Source: Xylophilus sp. Leaf220 (GTDB taxonomy: Bacteria > Pseudomonadota > Gammaproteobacteria > Burkholderiales > Burkholderiaceae_C). From it: a stretch of DNA of 64,000 bases. Positions 1-8,251 of this stretch are shown one piece after another. The translations under genes and the position numbers were made by a program. Location: NCBI RefSeq assembly GCF_001421705.1, contig NZ_LMKO01000023.1:1-64000 (forward strand), given 5' to 3'. The notes under the pieces were generated by a model, which made no database searches, had not been told where the DNA came from, and saw nothing but the letters and a program-made list of their open reading frames with translations. How positions within the stretch are numbered: position 1 is the stretch's first letter; each line of letters opens with the position of its first letter.

Positions 1-1
1 T

Positions 2-1507
2 TGCAAGAAAACAGGTACTGGCAAAACCATATCTTGCAAATCCCGCGCCCATCAACCCGAAGAACTACGAACCAGATCAACGGCTTGCGGGTTGTTCAGG
101 GCGGACTACCTACCCAAGCCGCACGCCGACGGCAGCCCGGTCCAACCCAACGAGTTGCCGACGAGCCTGCCGGGATATCTGATCCGGCTGACGCCGCAGA
201 TCAGCGTGGATGGGCAGGTCGTGGCCAAGGCCAATCAAACCATGACCATGGGCACCGATCTTTACAGCCAGGGGGGATTTACGCAATTAGGTGACCCGAT
301 GCAGTGGGACCTGAGCACGGAGGAAAGCAATGTCGTGGGGCAGGCGACGGCCATTGGGATAAGTGCGGGGGGCATCGGCGTCCAACAGCTCACGATGGTT
401 AAGGCTAGATTGGCCGCTACGCATGTGACACTTCAAAATCTTGGAAGCAACGCGACTAGTGCAGCACTGACTTCAGCAAACCTACAGGGTGAGCAAGTTG
501 GCGGGGATTTGTTAACAGCAACCATTTGGAGTTGGTTTGCAGCCACTGAGGGCCATAGTCGTCAAACAAGCAACCAAGCCGGTATGGTAGAAAACCCTGG
601 TTTAAGTTATGGTTTATTTCATGCGTCGATCAATTCTTTTCGCATCTGGGGCGTGGTTCGAAAAGTGAACTTTCCTGGTGTTAACTTTGACATTGGCCAT
701 GTACGCAGCCTCACATGGGGAAAAACGAACGATGCGGAAAACTGGGTTACCTACAATAAACTGCGTGGTCAATATATGAGCGCGCTGGACCACGCCGGAC
801 TGGAACGTTTCTTCAACAACCCAAACGTCTGCAATTTCTCAGGGAACAAAGTGCCAATGGCGGGACTTTCTGAATGTCCCTCAGCAATATCAGCCGTCAG
901 AGTTATTGGCTCCGCAACAATTGCCGGTCAAAAAATATATTCCATAACACAGGAAATATTCAAGAAAAATCCTGCAATCGTTAGCACTTCACTATCGGCG
1001 CATAGCTCTGCAATACAAGGAAAAATTCAGCGGTCGCTTGAACTGGGCCAAGAGGTGACAACTCATGAGCATCCTTTAATTGAAGGAGGATGGAAAGGGT
1101 CTGGCTATATCAGCATCGACCCTAATACTGGTGCAGGCGCTTACATAATTGAAGGCGGAGCCAATGGAGGATGGTATTCTCTTCTCAGCCAAGCTGGAGG
1201 CGCAATGCTAATAGTCCTCGGCCTAAGCTCCCTGCTTGCAAAAGCAGGCTTGATAGCTGCGCTTACCCTTGCTCCATGGCTGATGCTTGCACTCGCTGCA
1301 ATAACGCTTGTTTGCATTTACATGGCAGGTGATGATTGGGATCCTAAAGGTTGCGGCGGTTTGAGTACGTGCGATAGCTTTGGCGCCATTCAAATATTCT
1401 TGGCATTAGGCGTCATGGCAGCCTTATTTGGAGGCGGAACTATGGTTGGTTTCGCACTAGGCTTTTTCGTATTTTATCAAATGATAAAAGGCAAATATTT
1501 TTACTGA
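2..1507 (+). CDS. C-terminal part of a transglutaminase-family surface protein (5' end outside or broken)
   Basis: The first clearly homologous residues (ADYLPKPHADG, about base 100) through an NP-x-TGAGAY-x-I-x-GG-x-NGG block match, from memory, the region that follows the transglutaminase core in large proteobacterial transglutaminase-domain proteins. The last ~110 residues are hydrophobic, with two to four membrane segments separated by an acidic, Cys-containing loop (DDWDPKGCGG), so the end probably lies in or across a membrane. The frame is open to the left edge. However, a different frame reads LANPAPINPKNYEPD just before base 90, so a frameshift near base 90 is possible and the TTG at 92 is probably not a true start. 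Codon use is clearly AT-richer than in the dcw genes downstream. No enzymatic motif is visible; function is unknown. A small ORF follows 18 bases later, and a fragment of the missing transglutaminase core lies beyond that. Confidence 0.6.
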   Translation, partial: CKKTGTGKTISCKSRAHQPEELRTRSTACGLFRADYLPKPHADGSPVQPNELPTSLPGYLIRLTPQISVDGQVVAKANQTMTMGTDLYSQGGFTQLGDPMQWDLSTEESNVVGQATAIGISAGGIGVQQLTMVKARLAATHVTLQNLGSNATSAALTSANLQGEQVGGDLLTATIWSWFAATEGHSRQTSNQAGMVENPGLSYGLFHASINSFRIWGVVRKVNFPGVNFDIGHVRSLTWGKTNDAENWVTYNKLRGQYMSALDHAGLERFFNNPNVCNFSGNKVPMAGLSECPSAISAVRVIGSATIAGQKIYSITQEIFKKNPAIVSTSLSAHSSAIQGKIQRSLELGQEVTTHEHPLIEGGWKGSGYISIDPNTGAGAYIIEGGANGGWYSLLSQAGGAMLIVLGLSSLLAKAGLIAALTLAPWLMLALAAITLVCIYMAGDDWDPKGCGGLSTCDSFGAIQIFLALGVMAALFGGGTMVGFALGFFVFYQMIKGKYFY

Positions 1508-1525
1508 TTAAATAGAAGATAACAA

Positions 1526-1855
1526 ATGTACATTGAAATATTTTCAACGGTTTTTTTCCTTTTTATATTTTTATATCTTGGAAGAAAATTAGGTAGGCGT
1601 TACACCGTCGAGTTCGGCGCGAAAAACATAAAAATAAATCGCGATTTGACAACTCAGATTATCGAACTAGAAAAAATAAAAACTGTGAAGAAATACAGAT
1701 CAAAAACCGTTTTCTACGGGGATTTTGACGTATATATTAGAGGGAAAAAAAATTACATTAAGGTCATCGAAGTCATGGACACTGAAAATTTTTCCTTTCA
1801 AAAAGTCAAAACTTACTTATTGGAAAATAATTTCCAAGGAAAACTAGTAGATTAG
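1526..1855 (+). CDS. Small membrane-anchored hypothetical protein, possible cognate partner of the upstream gene
   Basis: 109 residues and not recognised. Residues 3-20 are strongly hydrophobic (signal anchor), followed by a basic GRKLGRR stop-transfer stretch and a Lys-rich, mixed alpha/beta-looking domain, suggesting an N-in anchor with a soluble domain. The AAG-rich AGAAGATAAC leader before the ATG could serve as a ribosome site. It starts 18 bases after the upstream stop, so the two genes are probably co-transcribed. Codon use is strikingly AT-rich, like the tail of the upstream gene and unlike the rest of the window, which suggests recent transfer. Its position, just after a large surface protein and before a displaced fragment of the same protein family, recalls immunity genes of polymorphic toxins. 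That role is inference from position only. Confidence 0.6.
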   Translation: MYIEIFSTVFFLFIFLYLGRKLGRRYTVEFGAKNIKINRDLTTQIIELEKIKTVKKYRSKTVFYGDFDVYIRGKKNYIKVIEVMDTENFSFQKVKTYLLENNFQGKLVD

Positions 1856-1857
1856 CT

Positions 1858-2216
1858 CCTGAAGTTATCCCGCACCACACAATAAACAACTGGGTGCACA
1901 ACAACATCGACTACGTGCCCACCTGGGGTAGCGTCCAGAGCGCCCAGGACACCCTGGACAAGAGCCGCGGCAACGCCCACGACATCGCCAGCCTCTCACC
2001 ATCGCCCTGCTGCACGCCAGCGGCATCCCCGCGCGCTACCAGTGGGGCACCATCGAGCTGCCCGCCAACCAGGCGATGAACTGGGTCGGCGGCGTCACCA
2101 AGCCCGAGGCCGCGCTCAACCTGATATACCAGGGCGGCATCGCCGCGCGGGGCTTTGCCAGCGGCGGCACCATCACCGAACTTCGAACATTGGTTGAACC
2201 ATGGTCGGCCGGCTAA
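1858..2216 (+). pseudogene. Frameshifted transglutaminase-core fragment (orphan piece of the family of the first gene)
   Basis: Two frames join into one recognisable stretch. Residues such as INNWVHNNIDYVPTWGS and LDKSRGNAHDIASL are read from 1858. After a CT duplication (CTCT at 1994-1997), the match continues in another frame from 1998 as TIALLHASGIPARYQWGTIE, NQAMNWVGG and YQGGIAARGFASGG, ending at TAA 2214-2216. From memory this is the transglutaminase core that normally lies N-terminal to the region found at 92-1507. The piece lacks a start, is frameshifted, and stops before the C-terminal half of the core. The residue in place of the catalytic Cys (RGNAHD) is not Cys, as in many members of this group. 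It looks like debris from a tandem duplication or recombination. Confidence 0.75.
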
Positions 2217-2238
2217 ACCGCCTCAAGCCAAGCGTTCT

Positions 2239-2415
2239 TCAAGCCAACCGCTCCAGAATCAGCACCCCGAAGAACGCCAGCCCCGCCAGCACGGTCCACT
2301 TCAGGATCAGCAATCCCCACTGCCGGTACCGCGCCTGCCCCGTCCCGATGAAGAACGCGAACGAGATCGCCGAGGCCAGCAGCAGGAAAAGAACGAGCCA
2401 GCGGAACAGCAGCAT
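2239..2415 (-). CDS. Small two-helix membrane protein downstream of lpxC
   Basis: A 58-residue ORF starting at ATG (2413-2415) and ending at TGA (2239-2241). It begins MLLFRWLVLFLLLASA, has a short polar loop around residues 25-32 (TGQARYRQWG), then a second hydrophobic helix and ends LILERLA: two predicted membrane segments. It lies 24 bases after the lpxC stop on the same strand with no hairpin between, so it probably belongs to the lpxC transcript. I recall similar short hypothetical proteins next to lpxC in related Burkholderiales, which supports it being real, but no function is known to me. The ribosome site is weak. The gene is short enough to be missed by automatic ORF cut-offs. Confidence 0.7.
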   Translation of the reverse strand: MLLFRWLVLFLLLASAISFAFFIGTGQARYRQWGLLILKWTVLAGLAFFGVLILERLA

Positions 2416-2439
2416 CGCGTTTCGGCCCTGCGCCCCGCC

Positions 2440-3363
2440 CTACCAGGCCCGCACCATCTGCGCGAAGCCGCGCGGGGCCTGGCGCTCGTCGGCGAAGGTG
2501 GCGATCTCGTAGTTGGCTTCGTCGGCCAGCAGGGCGCGCAGCAGCTGGTTGTTCATCGCGTGACCCGAGCGGAAGGCGCTGTAGGCGGCCAGCAGGGGGC
2601 GGCCGACGCAGTACAGGTCGCCGATCGCGTCGAGGATCTTGTGCTTCACGAACTCGTCGTCGTAGCGCAGGCCGTCGCTGTTCAGGACCTTGTAGTCGTC
2701 CATCACGATCGCGTTGTCGAGACCGCCGCCCAGGGCCAGGCCGCTGGAGCGCATCATCTCGACATCCTTGGTGAAGCCGAAGGTCCGGGCGCGGGCGATG
2801 TCGCGGCTGTAGTTGCCGGCACCGAAATCGAACTCGACGCGCTGGCCGGTCAGGTCGACGGCGGGGTGGTCGAAGTCGATCTCGAAGCTCAGCTTATAGC
2901 CGTGGTACGGCTCCAGCCGTGCCCACTTGGCGGCCGCGCCCTCGCCCTGGCGCACCTCCACCGGCCGCAGCACGCGGATGAACCGCTTGGGCGCGCGCTG
3001 CAGCTCGATGCCGGCGCTCTGCAGCAGGAACACGAACGACGACGACGAACCGTCCAGGATCGGCACCTCCTCGGCGGTAATGTCCACATACAGGTTGTCG
3101 ATACCCAGCCCCGCGCAGGCCGACATCAGGTGCTCCACCGTGTGCACCTTGGCGCTGCCGGTCGAGATGGTCGACGCCAGCCGGGTGTCGGTGACCGCGG
3201 TGGCCGCCATCGGAATATCGACCGGCTCCGGCAGATCGACCCGCCGGAACACGATGCCCGTATCCGGCTGCGCCGGCCGCAGCGTCAACTCGACCCGCTG
3301 GCCACTGTGCAGGCCCACGCCGACGGCGCGGGTCAGTGTCTTGAGAGTGCGTTGCTGCAACAT
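2440..3363 (-). CDS. lpxC: UDP-3-O-acyl-N-acetylglucosamine deacetylase
   Basis: Zn-dependent enzyme for the first committed step of lipid A synthesis, deacetylating UDP-3-O-acyl-GlcNAc in the cytoplasm. 307 residues, the normal family length, starting MLQQRTLK at ATG 3361-3363; an upstream in-frame extension exists but is not family-like. Zinc and catalytic motifs are present: HTVEH with His78, and the [10 protein letters not shown] helix with the second His and Asp. The C-terminal half carries the NYE...RGF ending typical of LpxC. It is the last large gene of the dcw cluster. A hairpin with a T-tract at 3438-3473 separates it from ftsZ, so it likely has its own promoter or is reached by read-through. 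Confidence 0.97.
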   Translation of the reverse strand: MLQQRTLKTLTRAVGVGLHSGQRVELTLRPAQPDTGIVFRRVDLPEPVDIPMAATAVTDTRLASTISTGSAKVHTVEHLMSACAGLGIDNLYVDITAEEVPILDGSSSSFVFLLQSAGIELQRAPKRFIRVLRPVEVRQGEGAAAKWARLEPYHGYKLSFEIDFDHPAVDLTGQRVEFDFGAGNYSRDIARARTFGFTKDVEMMRSSGLALGGGLDNAIVMDDYKVLNSDGLRYDDEFVKHKILDAIGDLYCVGRPLLAAYSAFRSGHAMNNQLLRALLADEANYEIATFADERQAPRGFAQMVRAW

Positions 3364-3437
3364 AGGCCCGGATTCTAGTTTTGGCGGGTTGCGCCTAGGT
3401 AAAGCAGGGACGTTCCCCCGCCTATCCCGCCGATAGC

Positions 3438-3473
3438 AAAAAAGCGCACATCGCCCCAAAAGGCAATGTGCGC
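3438..3473 (-). terminator. Rho-independent terminator downstream of ftsZ
   Basis: On the minus strand an 8-bp perfect stem (GCGCACAT / ATGTGCGC, extended inward by GCC/GGC across one mismatch) is followed by six T residues. It lies about 110 bases after the ftsZ stop and 75 bases before the lpxC start, in the right orientation to end the division-gene transcript. Confidence 0.7.
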
Positions 3474-3496
3474 AGCACGAGCCGAAACCCCAAGGG

Positions 3497-3585
3497 TGCC
3501 GCCGATCCGGCTCCGCCGGTCGGCCAGCACCGCCCCTCGAGGGGGAGGCGGAGACACGCAGTGCGTAGCCTGGGGGGAGCTACAT
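3497..3585. repeat. R2 intergenic repeat, copy 1 (after ftsZ stop)
   Basis: Starts right after the ftsZ stop. Read in the ftsZ direction it runs CTCCCCCCAGGCTACGCACT, GTGTCTCCGCC, a CCCCTCGAGGGG palindrome, then GGCCGACCGGCGGAGCC. The same modules in the same order occur after ftsA, xerC and the RluF-like gene. It contains two self-complementary segments and probably folds as tandem hairpins. Confidence 0.7.
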
Positions 3586-4812
3586 CTAGTCGGCCTGCTT
3601 GCGCAGGAACGCCGGAATTTCCAGGTCGTCCATGCCGCCGGAGGCCAGCGCATCGACCCGGGCAGCCGCCTGGGTGCGGTTGGTGCGCCAGACGCTCGGC
3701 ACGGCCATGTTGCCGTAGTCGGCCTGCGACACGCCGCTCAGGTGGTTGCCCGAGATCGCGCCGCCCGACACGCCCACAGGCAGGTTGAACGCCATGTCGT
3801 GGGTGCCGGTGCGCAGCACCTGCAGCGGCGGCGCGGTGCGGCGCTGCTGGCCTTCGCGCGACAGGCCGGTGGCCACCACGGTGACGCGGATCTGGTCGCC
3901 CAGGCTGTCTTCGTAGGCGGTGCCGTAGATGACATGCGCATCGGGCGAGGCATAGGCGCGGATGGTGTTCATCGCCAGCTTCGACTCCGACAGCTTCAGG
4001 CTGCCCTTGGCGGCGGTGATCAGCACCAGCACGCCCTTGGCGCCCGACAGGTCGATGCCCTCCAGCAGCGGGCAGGCGACGGCCTGCTCGGCCGCGATCC
4101 GGGCGCGGTCGGGGCCGTCGGCCACGGCCGTGCCCATCATCGCCTTGCCCGGCTCGCCCATCACGGTGCGCACGTCCTCGAAGTCGACGTTCACATGGCC
4201 GGGGACGTTGATGATCTCGGCGATGCCGCCCACCGCGTTCTTCAGCACGTCGTTGGCATGGGCGAAGGCCTCGTCCTGCGTCACGTCGTCGCCCAGCACT
4301 TCGAGCAGCTTCTCGTTAAGCACCACGATCAGCGAATCGACGTTCGCCTCCAGCTCCAGCAGGCCGGCGTCCGCATTGGTCATGCGGCGGCCGCCTTCGA
4401 ACTCGAACGGCTTGGTGACCACGCCGACCGTCAGGATGCCCATTTCCTTGGCGATCCGGGCGATGACGGGCGCCGCGCCGGTGCCGGTGCCGCCGCCCAT
4501 GCCGGCAGTGATGAAGAGCATGTGGGCGCCGTCGATCGCCGCGCGGATGTCGTCCACCGCCGCTTCGGCCGCTTCCTTGCCCTTGTCGGGCTTGCTGCCG
4601 GCGCCCAGGCCGCTGTGGCCGAGCTGGATGGTGCGGTGCGACGCGGTGCGCGACAGGGCCTGGGCATCGGTATTGGCGCAGATGAATTCGACGCCCTGCA
4701 CCGCGCGGTCGATCATGTGCTCGACGGCGTTGCCGCCGCCGCCGCCGACGCCGATGACCTTGATCTGGGTGCCTTGGTTGAACTCTTCTACTTCGATCAT
4801 TTCGATGCTCAT
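3586..4812 (-). CDS. ftsZ: Cell division protein FtsZ
   Basis: Tubulin-like GTPase that polymerises into the Z ring at midcell. 408 residues from ATG 4810-4812. Visible motifs are IGVGGGGGNAVEHMI near the N-terminus, the tubulin signature GGGTGTGAAP around residue 105, and the T7-loop region NVDFEDVRTVM that completes the GTPase site across subunits. The last residues DDLEIPAFLRKQAD are the conserved tail that binds FtsA and other partners. A variable linker precedes it. The 299-base gap to ftsA contains R2 copy 2 and GC-rich sequence; unlike other dcw junctions the genes do not overlap, leaving room for an ftsZ promoter that I cannot point to with confidence. Termination is probably at 3438-3473. 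Confidence 0.98.
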   Translation of the reverse strand: MSIEMIEVEEFNQGTQIKVIGVGGGGGNAVEHMIDRAVQGVEFICANTDAQALSRTASHRTIQLGHSGLGAGSKPDKGKEAAEAAVDDIRAAIDGAHMLFITAGMGGGTGTGAAPVIARIAKEMGILTVGVVTKPFEFEGGRRMTNADAGLLELEANVDSLIVVLNEKLLEVLGDDVTQDEAFAHANDVLKNAVGGIAEIINVPGHVNVDFEDVRTVMGEPGKAMMGTAVADGPDRARIAAEQAVACPLLEGIDLSGAKGVLVLITAAKGSLKLSESKLAMNTIRAYASPDAHVIYGTAYEDSLGDQIRVTVVATGLSREGQQRRTAPPLQVLRTGTHDMAFNLPVGVSGGAISGNHLSGVSQADYGNMAVPSVWRTNRTQAAARVDALASGGMDDLEIPAFLRKQAD

Positions 4813-5029
4813 GTGGATCTCCTTGAAACGGGTGCGGACAAATACGGGGAAGAAAGCAGGAATGGGAAACGGGTCATGCGGCGGGCTCCGGCGGGCCGGA
4901 GCGCCGCCATCGCCACCGCCGCTCGGACGGCGGCGGGCTGCCGCGCGCCAGCCAGGGCTTGCGGGAATAGCTCATGCGGCGCCCCCTGCGGAACAGAAAG
5001 AGAAGGTGCGCGACGTAACAGGGGCACCG

Positions 5030-5111
5030 TGGAGCCGGCTTTGCCGGGCCACCGGTGCCGCCCCCTGCAAGGGGGTTGGCGAAGACGCGCAGCGCGCAGC
5101 CTGGGGGTTCA
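5030..5111. repeat. R2 intergenic repeat, copy 2 (after ftsA stop)
   Basis: Begins three bases after the ftsA stop. In the ftsA direction it reads ACCCCCAGGCTGCGCGCTGC, GCGTCTTCGCCAACCCCC, TTGCAGGGGG, GGCGGCACCGG, CCCGGCAAAGCCGG: the same module order as R2 copy 1, with substitutions that keep the palindromes (CCCCC..GGGGG). Confidence 0.65.
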
Positions 5112-6341
5112 TTAAAAGTTCCCCACGATGAAATCCTTGAAGCGGCCGAACGCGGTCTTGACCGAGCCGTGCTTCTGCGCCACCTTGAAGCCGCGCAGCC
5201 GCGCCAGCCGGGCCTCTTCCATCAGGCCCATCACGGTCGAGGCGCGCGGCTGGCTGACCATGTCGGCCAGGGCGCTCGAATACTTGGGAACGCCGCGGCG
5301 CACCGGCTTCAGGAAGATGTCCTCGCCCAGCTCGACCATGCCGGGCATGACGGCGCTGCCGCCGGTCAGCACGATGCCGGACGACAGCATTTCCTCGTAG
5401 CCCGACTCGCGGATCACCTGCTGCACCAGCGAGAAGATCTCCTCGATGCGCGGCTCGATCACGCCGGCCAGGGCCTGCTTGCTCAGCATGCGGGGGCCGC
5501 GGTCGCCCAGGCCCGGCACCTCCACCTGCGCGTCGGGGTCGGCCAGCAACTGCTTGGCGACGCCCGACTCGACCTTGATGTCTTCCGCATCCTTGGTGGG
5601 CGTGCGCAGGGCCATCGCGATGTCGCTGGTGATCAGGTCGCCGGCGATCGGGATCACCGCGGTGTGGCGGATCGCGCCGCCCGTGAAGATCGCCACGTCG
5701 GTGGTGCCGGCGCCGATGTCGACCACCGCCACGCCCAGCTCGCGCTCGTCGTCGGTCAGCACCGCCTGGCTGCTGGCCAGCGGGTTCAGCATCAGCTGGT
5801 CGACGTCCAGGCCGCAGCGGCGCACGCACTTGATGATGTTCTCGGCCGCGCTCTGGGCGCCGGTGACGATGTGCACCTTGGCTTCCAACCGGATGCCGCT
5901 CATGCCGATCGGTTCGCGCACGTCCTGGCCGTCGATCACGAACTCCTGCGGCTCGACCAGCAGCAGCCGCTGGTCGGTCGAGATGTTGATCGCCTTGGCG
6001 GTCTCCACCACCCGGGCGACGTCGGCCGGGGTGACTTCCTTGTCCTTGATCGCGACCATGCCGCTGGAATTGAGGCCGCGGATATGGCTGCCGGTGATGC
6101 CGGTGTAGACGCGGGTGATCTTGCAGTCGGCCATCAGCTCGGCCTCTTTCAGCGCCTGCTGGATGCTCTGCACCGTCGCGTCGATGTTGACGACCACGCC
6201 GCGCTTCAGGCCATGGCTCGGCGCCACGCCCAGGCCGGCCAGCTTCAGGTCGCCGCCCGGCTGCACCTCGGCCACCACCACCATCACCTTGGCCGTGCCG
6301 ATGTCGAGCCCCACCACCAGATCTTTGTACTCTTTTGCCAT
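5112..6341 (-). CDS. ftsA: Cell division protein FtsA
   Basis: Actin-like ATPase that tethers FtsZ to the membrane and recruits later division proteins. 409 residues, normal length. The N-terminus GLDIGTAKVMVVVAE is the phosphate-1 strand of the actin fold; VVDIGAGTTDVAIF is the phosphate-2 motif; GIVLTGGSAVMPG is the adenosine motif. The SHS2/1C subdomain lies between them. The C-terminus (FGRFKDFIVGNF) is a short amphipathic helix expected to bind the inner membrane. It follows ftsQ by 43 bases and precedes ftsZ. Confidence 0.97.
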   Translation of the reverse strand: MAKEYKDLVVGLDIGTAKVMVVVAEVQPGGDLKLAGLGVAPSHGLKRGVVVNIDATVQSIQQALKEAELMADCKITRVYTGITGSHIRGLNSSGMVAIKDKEVTPADVARVVETAKAINISTDQRLLLVEPQEFVIDGQDVREPIGMSGIRLEAKVHIVTGAQSAAENIIKCVRRCGLDVDQLMLNPLASSQAVLTDDERELGVAVVDIGAGTTDVAIFTGGAIRHTAVIPIAGDLITSDIAMALRTPTKDAEDIKVESGVAKQLLADPDAQVEVPGLGDRGPRMLSKQALAGVIEPRIEEIFSLVQQVIRESGYEEMLSSGIVLTGGSAVMPGMVELGEDIFLKPVRRGVPKYSSALADMVSQPRASTVMGLMEEARLARLRGFKVAQKHGSVKTAFGRFKDFIVGNF

Positions 6342-6384
6342 ATGTGATCCCGTAATTCTTGTGCTGTGCGCCTGTGTGGTTCTT

Positions 6385-7233
6385 CTATTGCGCGGTTGTC
6401 TTCTTGGGCGCGCCCGCGGCCGCCGGCCTGGGCCGCGGCTTGGCGGGCGGCCGGGCGGCGACTTCGGCGCTGACCGTGGTCACGCCGCGCAGCCGCAGCG
6501 CATAGCCGTCGGCATGGCGCAGGTCGGCGGCCTCGAGCGCGTCGGACTTGCGGCCGTACTTGGCGGTCACGTCCTTCAGGGTGCGCACGAAGCGGCCGAG
6601 CCGCGTTTCCAGCTCTTCCGGCGTGCCGCTGCCCAGCTCCACCACCGCGCCGCCGTCGAGCGTCGCGCGCCAGCTGCCCCGGTTGGAGAGCAGCAGCTCT
6701 TCCAGCGGCATCTCGAGCGGGGCGACGACCGGCGCCAGCCGGCGTTCCATCGCCAGCACCTCGCGGGCCTGGCCCTCGGGGCCGCCCAGGCGGGGCAGCG
6801 TGTCGTCCTCGGCGTCGGCCACCTTCGGGTCGAACACCTCGCCGTGGTCGTTGACCATCGCCGAGCCTGTATCGGGGCCCCAGAAGGCGACCGGCACATG
6901 CTCCTCCAGCACCACGTGCAGCCGGTTGGGGAACTCGCGGCGCACCGCCGCGCGGCGCACCCACGGCACCTGCTCGAAAGCGGCGCGGGTGCCGGCGATG
7001 TCCACCGTGAAGAAGTTGCCTTCGAGCTTCTGCGCGACGTGGGTGCGCAGCGTGGCCTCGTTGTTGTGGGCCAGGTCGCCCTCGATCACGATGCTGCCGA
7101 GTGCGAAGGCCGGGTTGCGCACCACCCACCAGCCGCAGGCGGCCACGACCAGCGCGACGCAGCCCAGGAACAGGACCGCGGCGGTCACGTTCATGAGCCG
7201 GACGTCGAAGGGTTGCGGCAGCGTATCGGCCAT
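6385..7233 (-). CDS. ftsQ: Cell division protein FtsQ
   Basis: Bitopic division protein of the FtsQBL complex, linking cytoplasmic and periplasmic parts of the divisome. 282 residues: a short cytoplasmic N-terminus, one membrane helix at about residues 14-37, then a POTRA domain (ALGSIVIEGDLAHNN ... FFTVDI ... VPWVRRAAVRREFPNRLHVVLEE) and the beta domain (DHGEVFDP...). The C-terminal ~25 residues are Pro/Arg/Ala/Lys-rich and probably disordered. It starts 7 bases after the ddl stop, so it is translated from the same operon. Confidence 0.95.
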   Translation of the reverse strand: MADTLPQPFDVRLMNVTAAVLFLGCVALVVAACGWWVVRNPAFALGSIVIEGDLAHNNEATLRTHVAQKLEGNFFTVDIAGTRAAFEQVPWVRRAAVRREFPNRLHVVLEEHVPVAFWGPDTGSAMVNDHGEVFDPKVADAEDDTLPRLGGPEGQAREVLAMERRLAPVVAPLEMPLEELLLSNRGSWRATLDGGAVVELGSGTPEELETRLGRFVRTLKDVTAKYGRKSDALEAADLRHADGYALRLRGVTTVSAEVAARPPAKPRPRPAAAGAPKKTTAQ

Positions 7234-7240
7234 GGATCCC

Positions 7241-8251
7241 TCAGGCCTGCACGGCGTGCGAATGCCGCACGGCGGCGGCGTAGTCGAGCGACGCGGTCGC
7301 GAGGATGCGCAGGCACAGCTCTTCGTAGCCGATGCCCGCGGCGCGCGCCGACATCGGCACCAGCGAATGCGAGGTCATGCCGGGCGAGGTGTTCATCTCA
7401 ATCAAGAAGGGCTGCCGGTCGCTTGCGCGGACCATGAAATCGGCCCGGCTCCAGCCGCGGCAGCCCAGCGTGCGGTAGGCGGCGAGCGCCAAGCGCTGCA
7501 GTTCGACCTCTTCGGCAGCAGGCAGGCCGCTCGGGCAGTCGTAGCGCACATCGTCGGTGAAATACTTGTTCTGGTAGTCGTAGAGCCCGCCCGGCGCGAC
7601 GATGCGGACCACCGGCAGGGCGTGCGCCTCGGCGCCGGTGCCAAGCACCGGGCAGGTGTATTCCTCGCCGTCGATGAACTCCTCGCACAGCACGTCGGGG
7701 TCATAGCGGGCGGCCAGCGCCACCGCGGTGCCGAGCGCGCCAGCCTCACGCACCTTGGTCACGCCGATGGACGAGCCCTCGCGCGGCGGCTTGACGATCA
7801 GTGGCAAACCCAGCACGCCCGGCACCGCATGCAGTTGGTCGGCCGAGTGCCGGTCCGGTGCCAGGCGCACGTAGCGCGGCACCGGCAGCGAATCGGCCTG
7901 CCACAAGCGCTTGGTCATGACCTTGTCTACCGCGATGGCGGACGCCATCACGCCGGGGCCGGTGTAGGGAATGCCCAGCAGTTCCAGTGCGCCCTGCACC
8001 GTGCCGTCTTCGCCGAAGCGGCCGTGCAGCGTGACGAAGCAGCGGGCGAAGCCCTCGGCCTTCAAGGCCGAGAGGTCGCGCTCGGTCGGGTCGAACGGAT
8101 GTGCGTCGACGCCGCGCGAGCGCAGCGCCGCCAGCACGCCGGTGCCCGACATCAGCGACACCTCGCGCTCGGCCGAGGCGCCGCCCATCAGGACGGCCAC
8201 CTTGCCGAAAGCCGCCACATCGGGTGCGAATGGTGAATCGAATGTGCTCAA
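7241..8251 (-). CDS. ddl: D-alanine--D-alanine ligase (TTG start)
   Basis: ATP-grasp ligase making D-Ala-D-Ala for addition by MurF. About 336 residues. The chosen start is TTG at 8249-8251, giving (M)[31 protein letters not shown], which fits related Ddl proteins; it overlaps the murC stop as TTGA. An in-frame GTG 11 codons later (8218) is the only nearby alternative. Visible motifs include LMGG-x-SAEREVS, [13 protein letters not shown], the ATP-loop [24 protein letters not shown], and the Mg/ATP site [12 protein letters not shown]-x-HS. Sandwiched between murC and ftsQ without gaps. Confidence 0.95.
   Translation of the reverse strand: MSTFDSPFAPDVAAFGKVAVLMGGASAEREVSLMSGTGVLAALRSRGVDAHPFDPTERDLSALKAEGFARCFVTLHGRFGEDGTVQGALELLGIPYTGPGVMASAIAVDKVMTKRLWQADSLPVPRYVRLAPDRHSADQLHAVPGVLGLPLIVKPPREGSSIGVTKVREAGALGTAVALAARYDPDVLCEEFIDGEEYTCPVLGTGAEAHALPVVRIVAPGGLYDYQNKYFTDDVRYDCPSGLPAAEEVELQRLALAAYRTLGCRGWSRADFMVRASDRQPFLIEMNTSPGMTSHSLVPMSARAAGIGYEELCLRILATASLDYAAAVRHSHAVQA

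Noticed and set aside
2155-3378. Long plus-strand ORF of 407 codons opposite lpxC
   Set aside because: Composition (Gln/His/Arg/Ala-rich) is that of the antisense shadow of a GC-rich gene; lpxC on the other strand has complete catalytic motifs.
4813-5029. Possible small gene in the ftsA-ftsZ gap (72 codons)
   Set aside because: No ribosome site, Arg/Ala/Pro-rich composition and no similarity; the space is better explained as leader sequence plus R2.
3466-5115. 549-codon plus-strand ORF opposite ftsZ
   Set aside because: Shadow of ftsZ; no domain recognisable and typical antisense composition.
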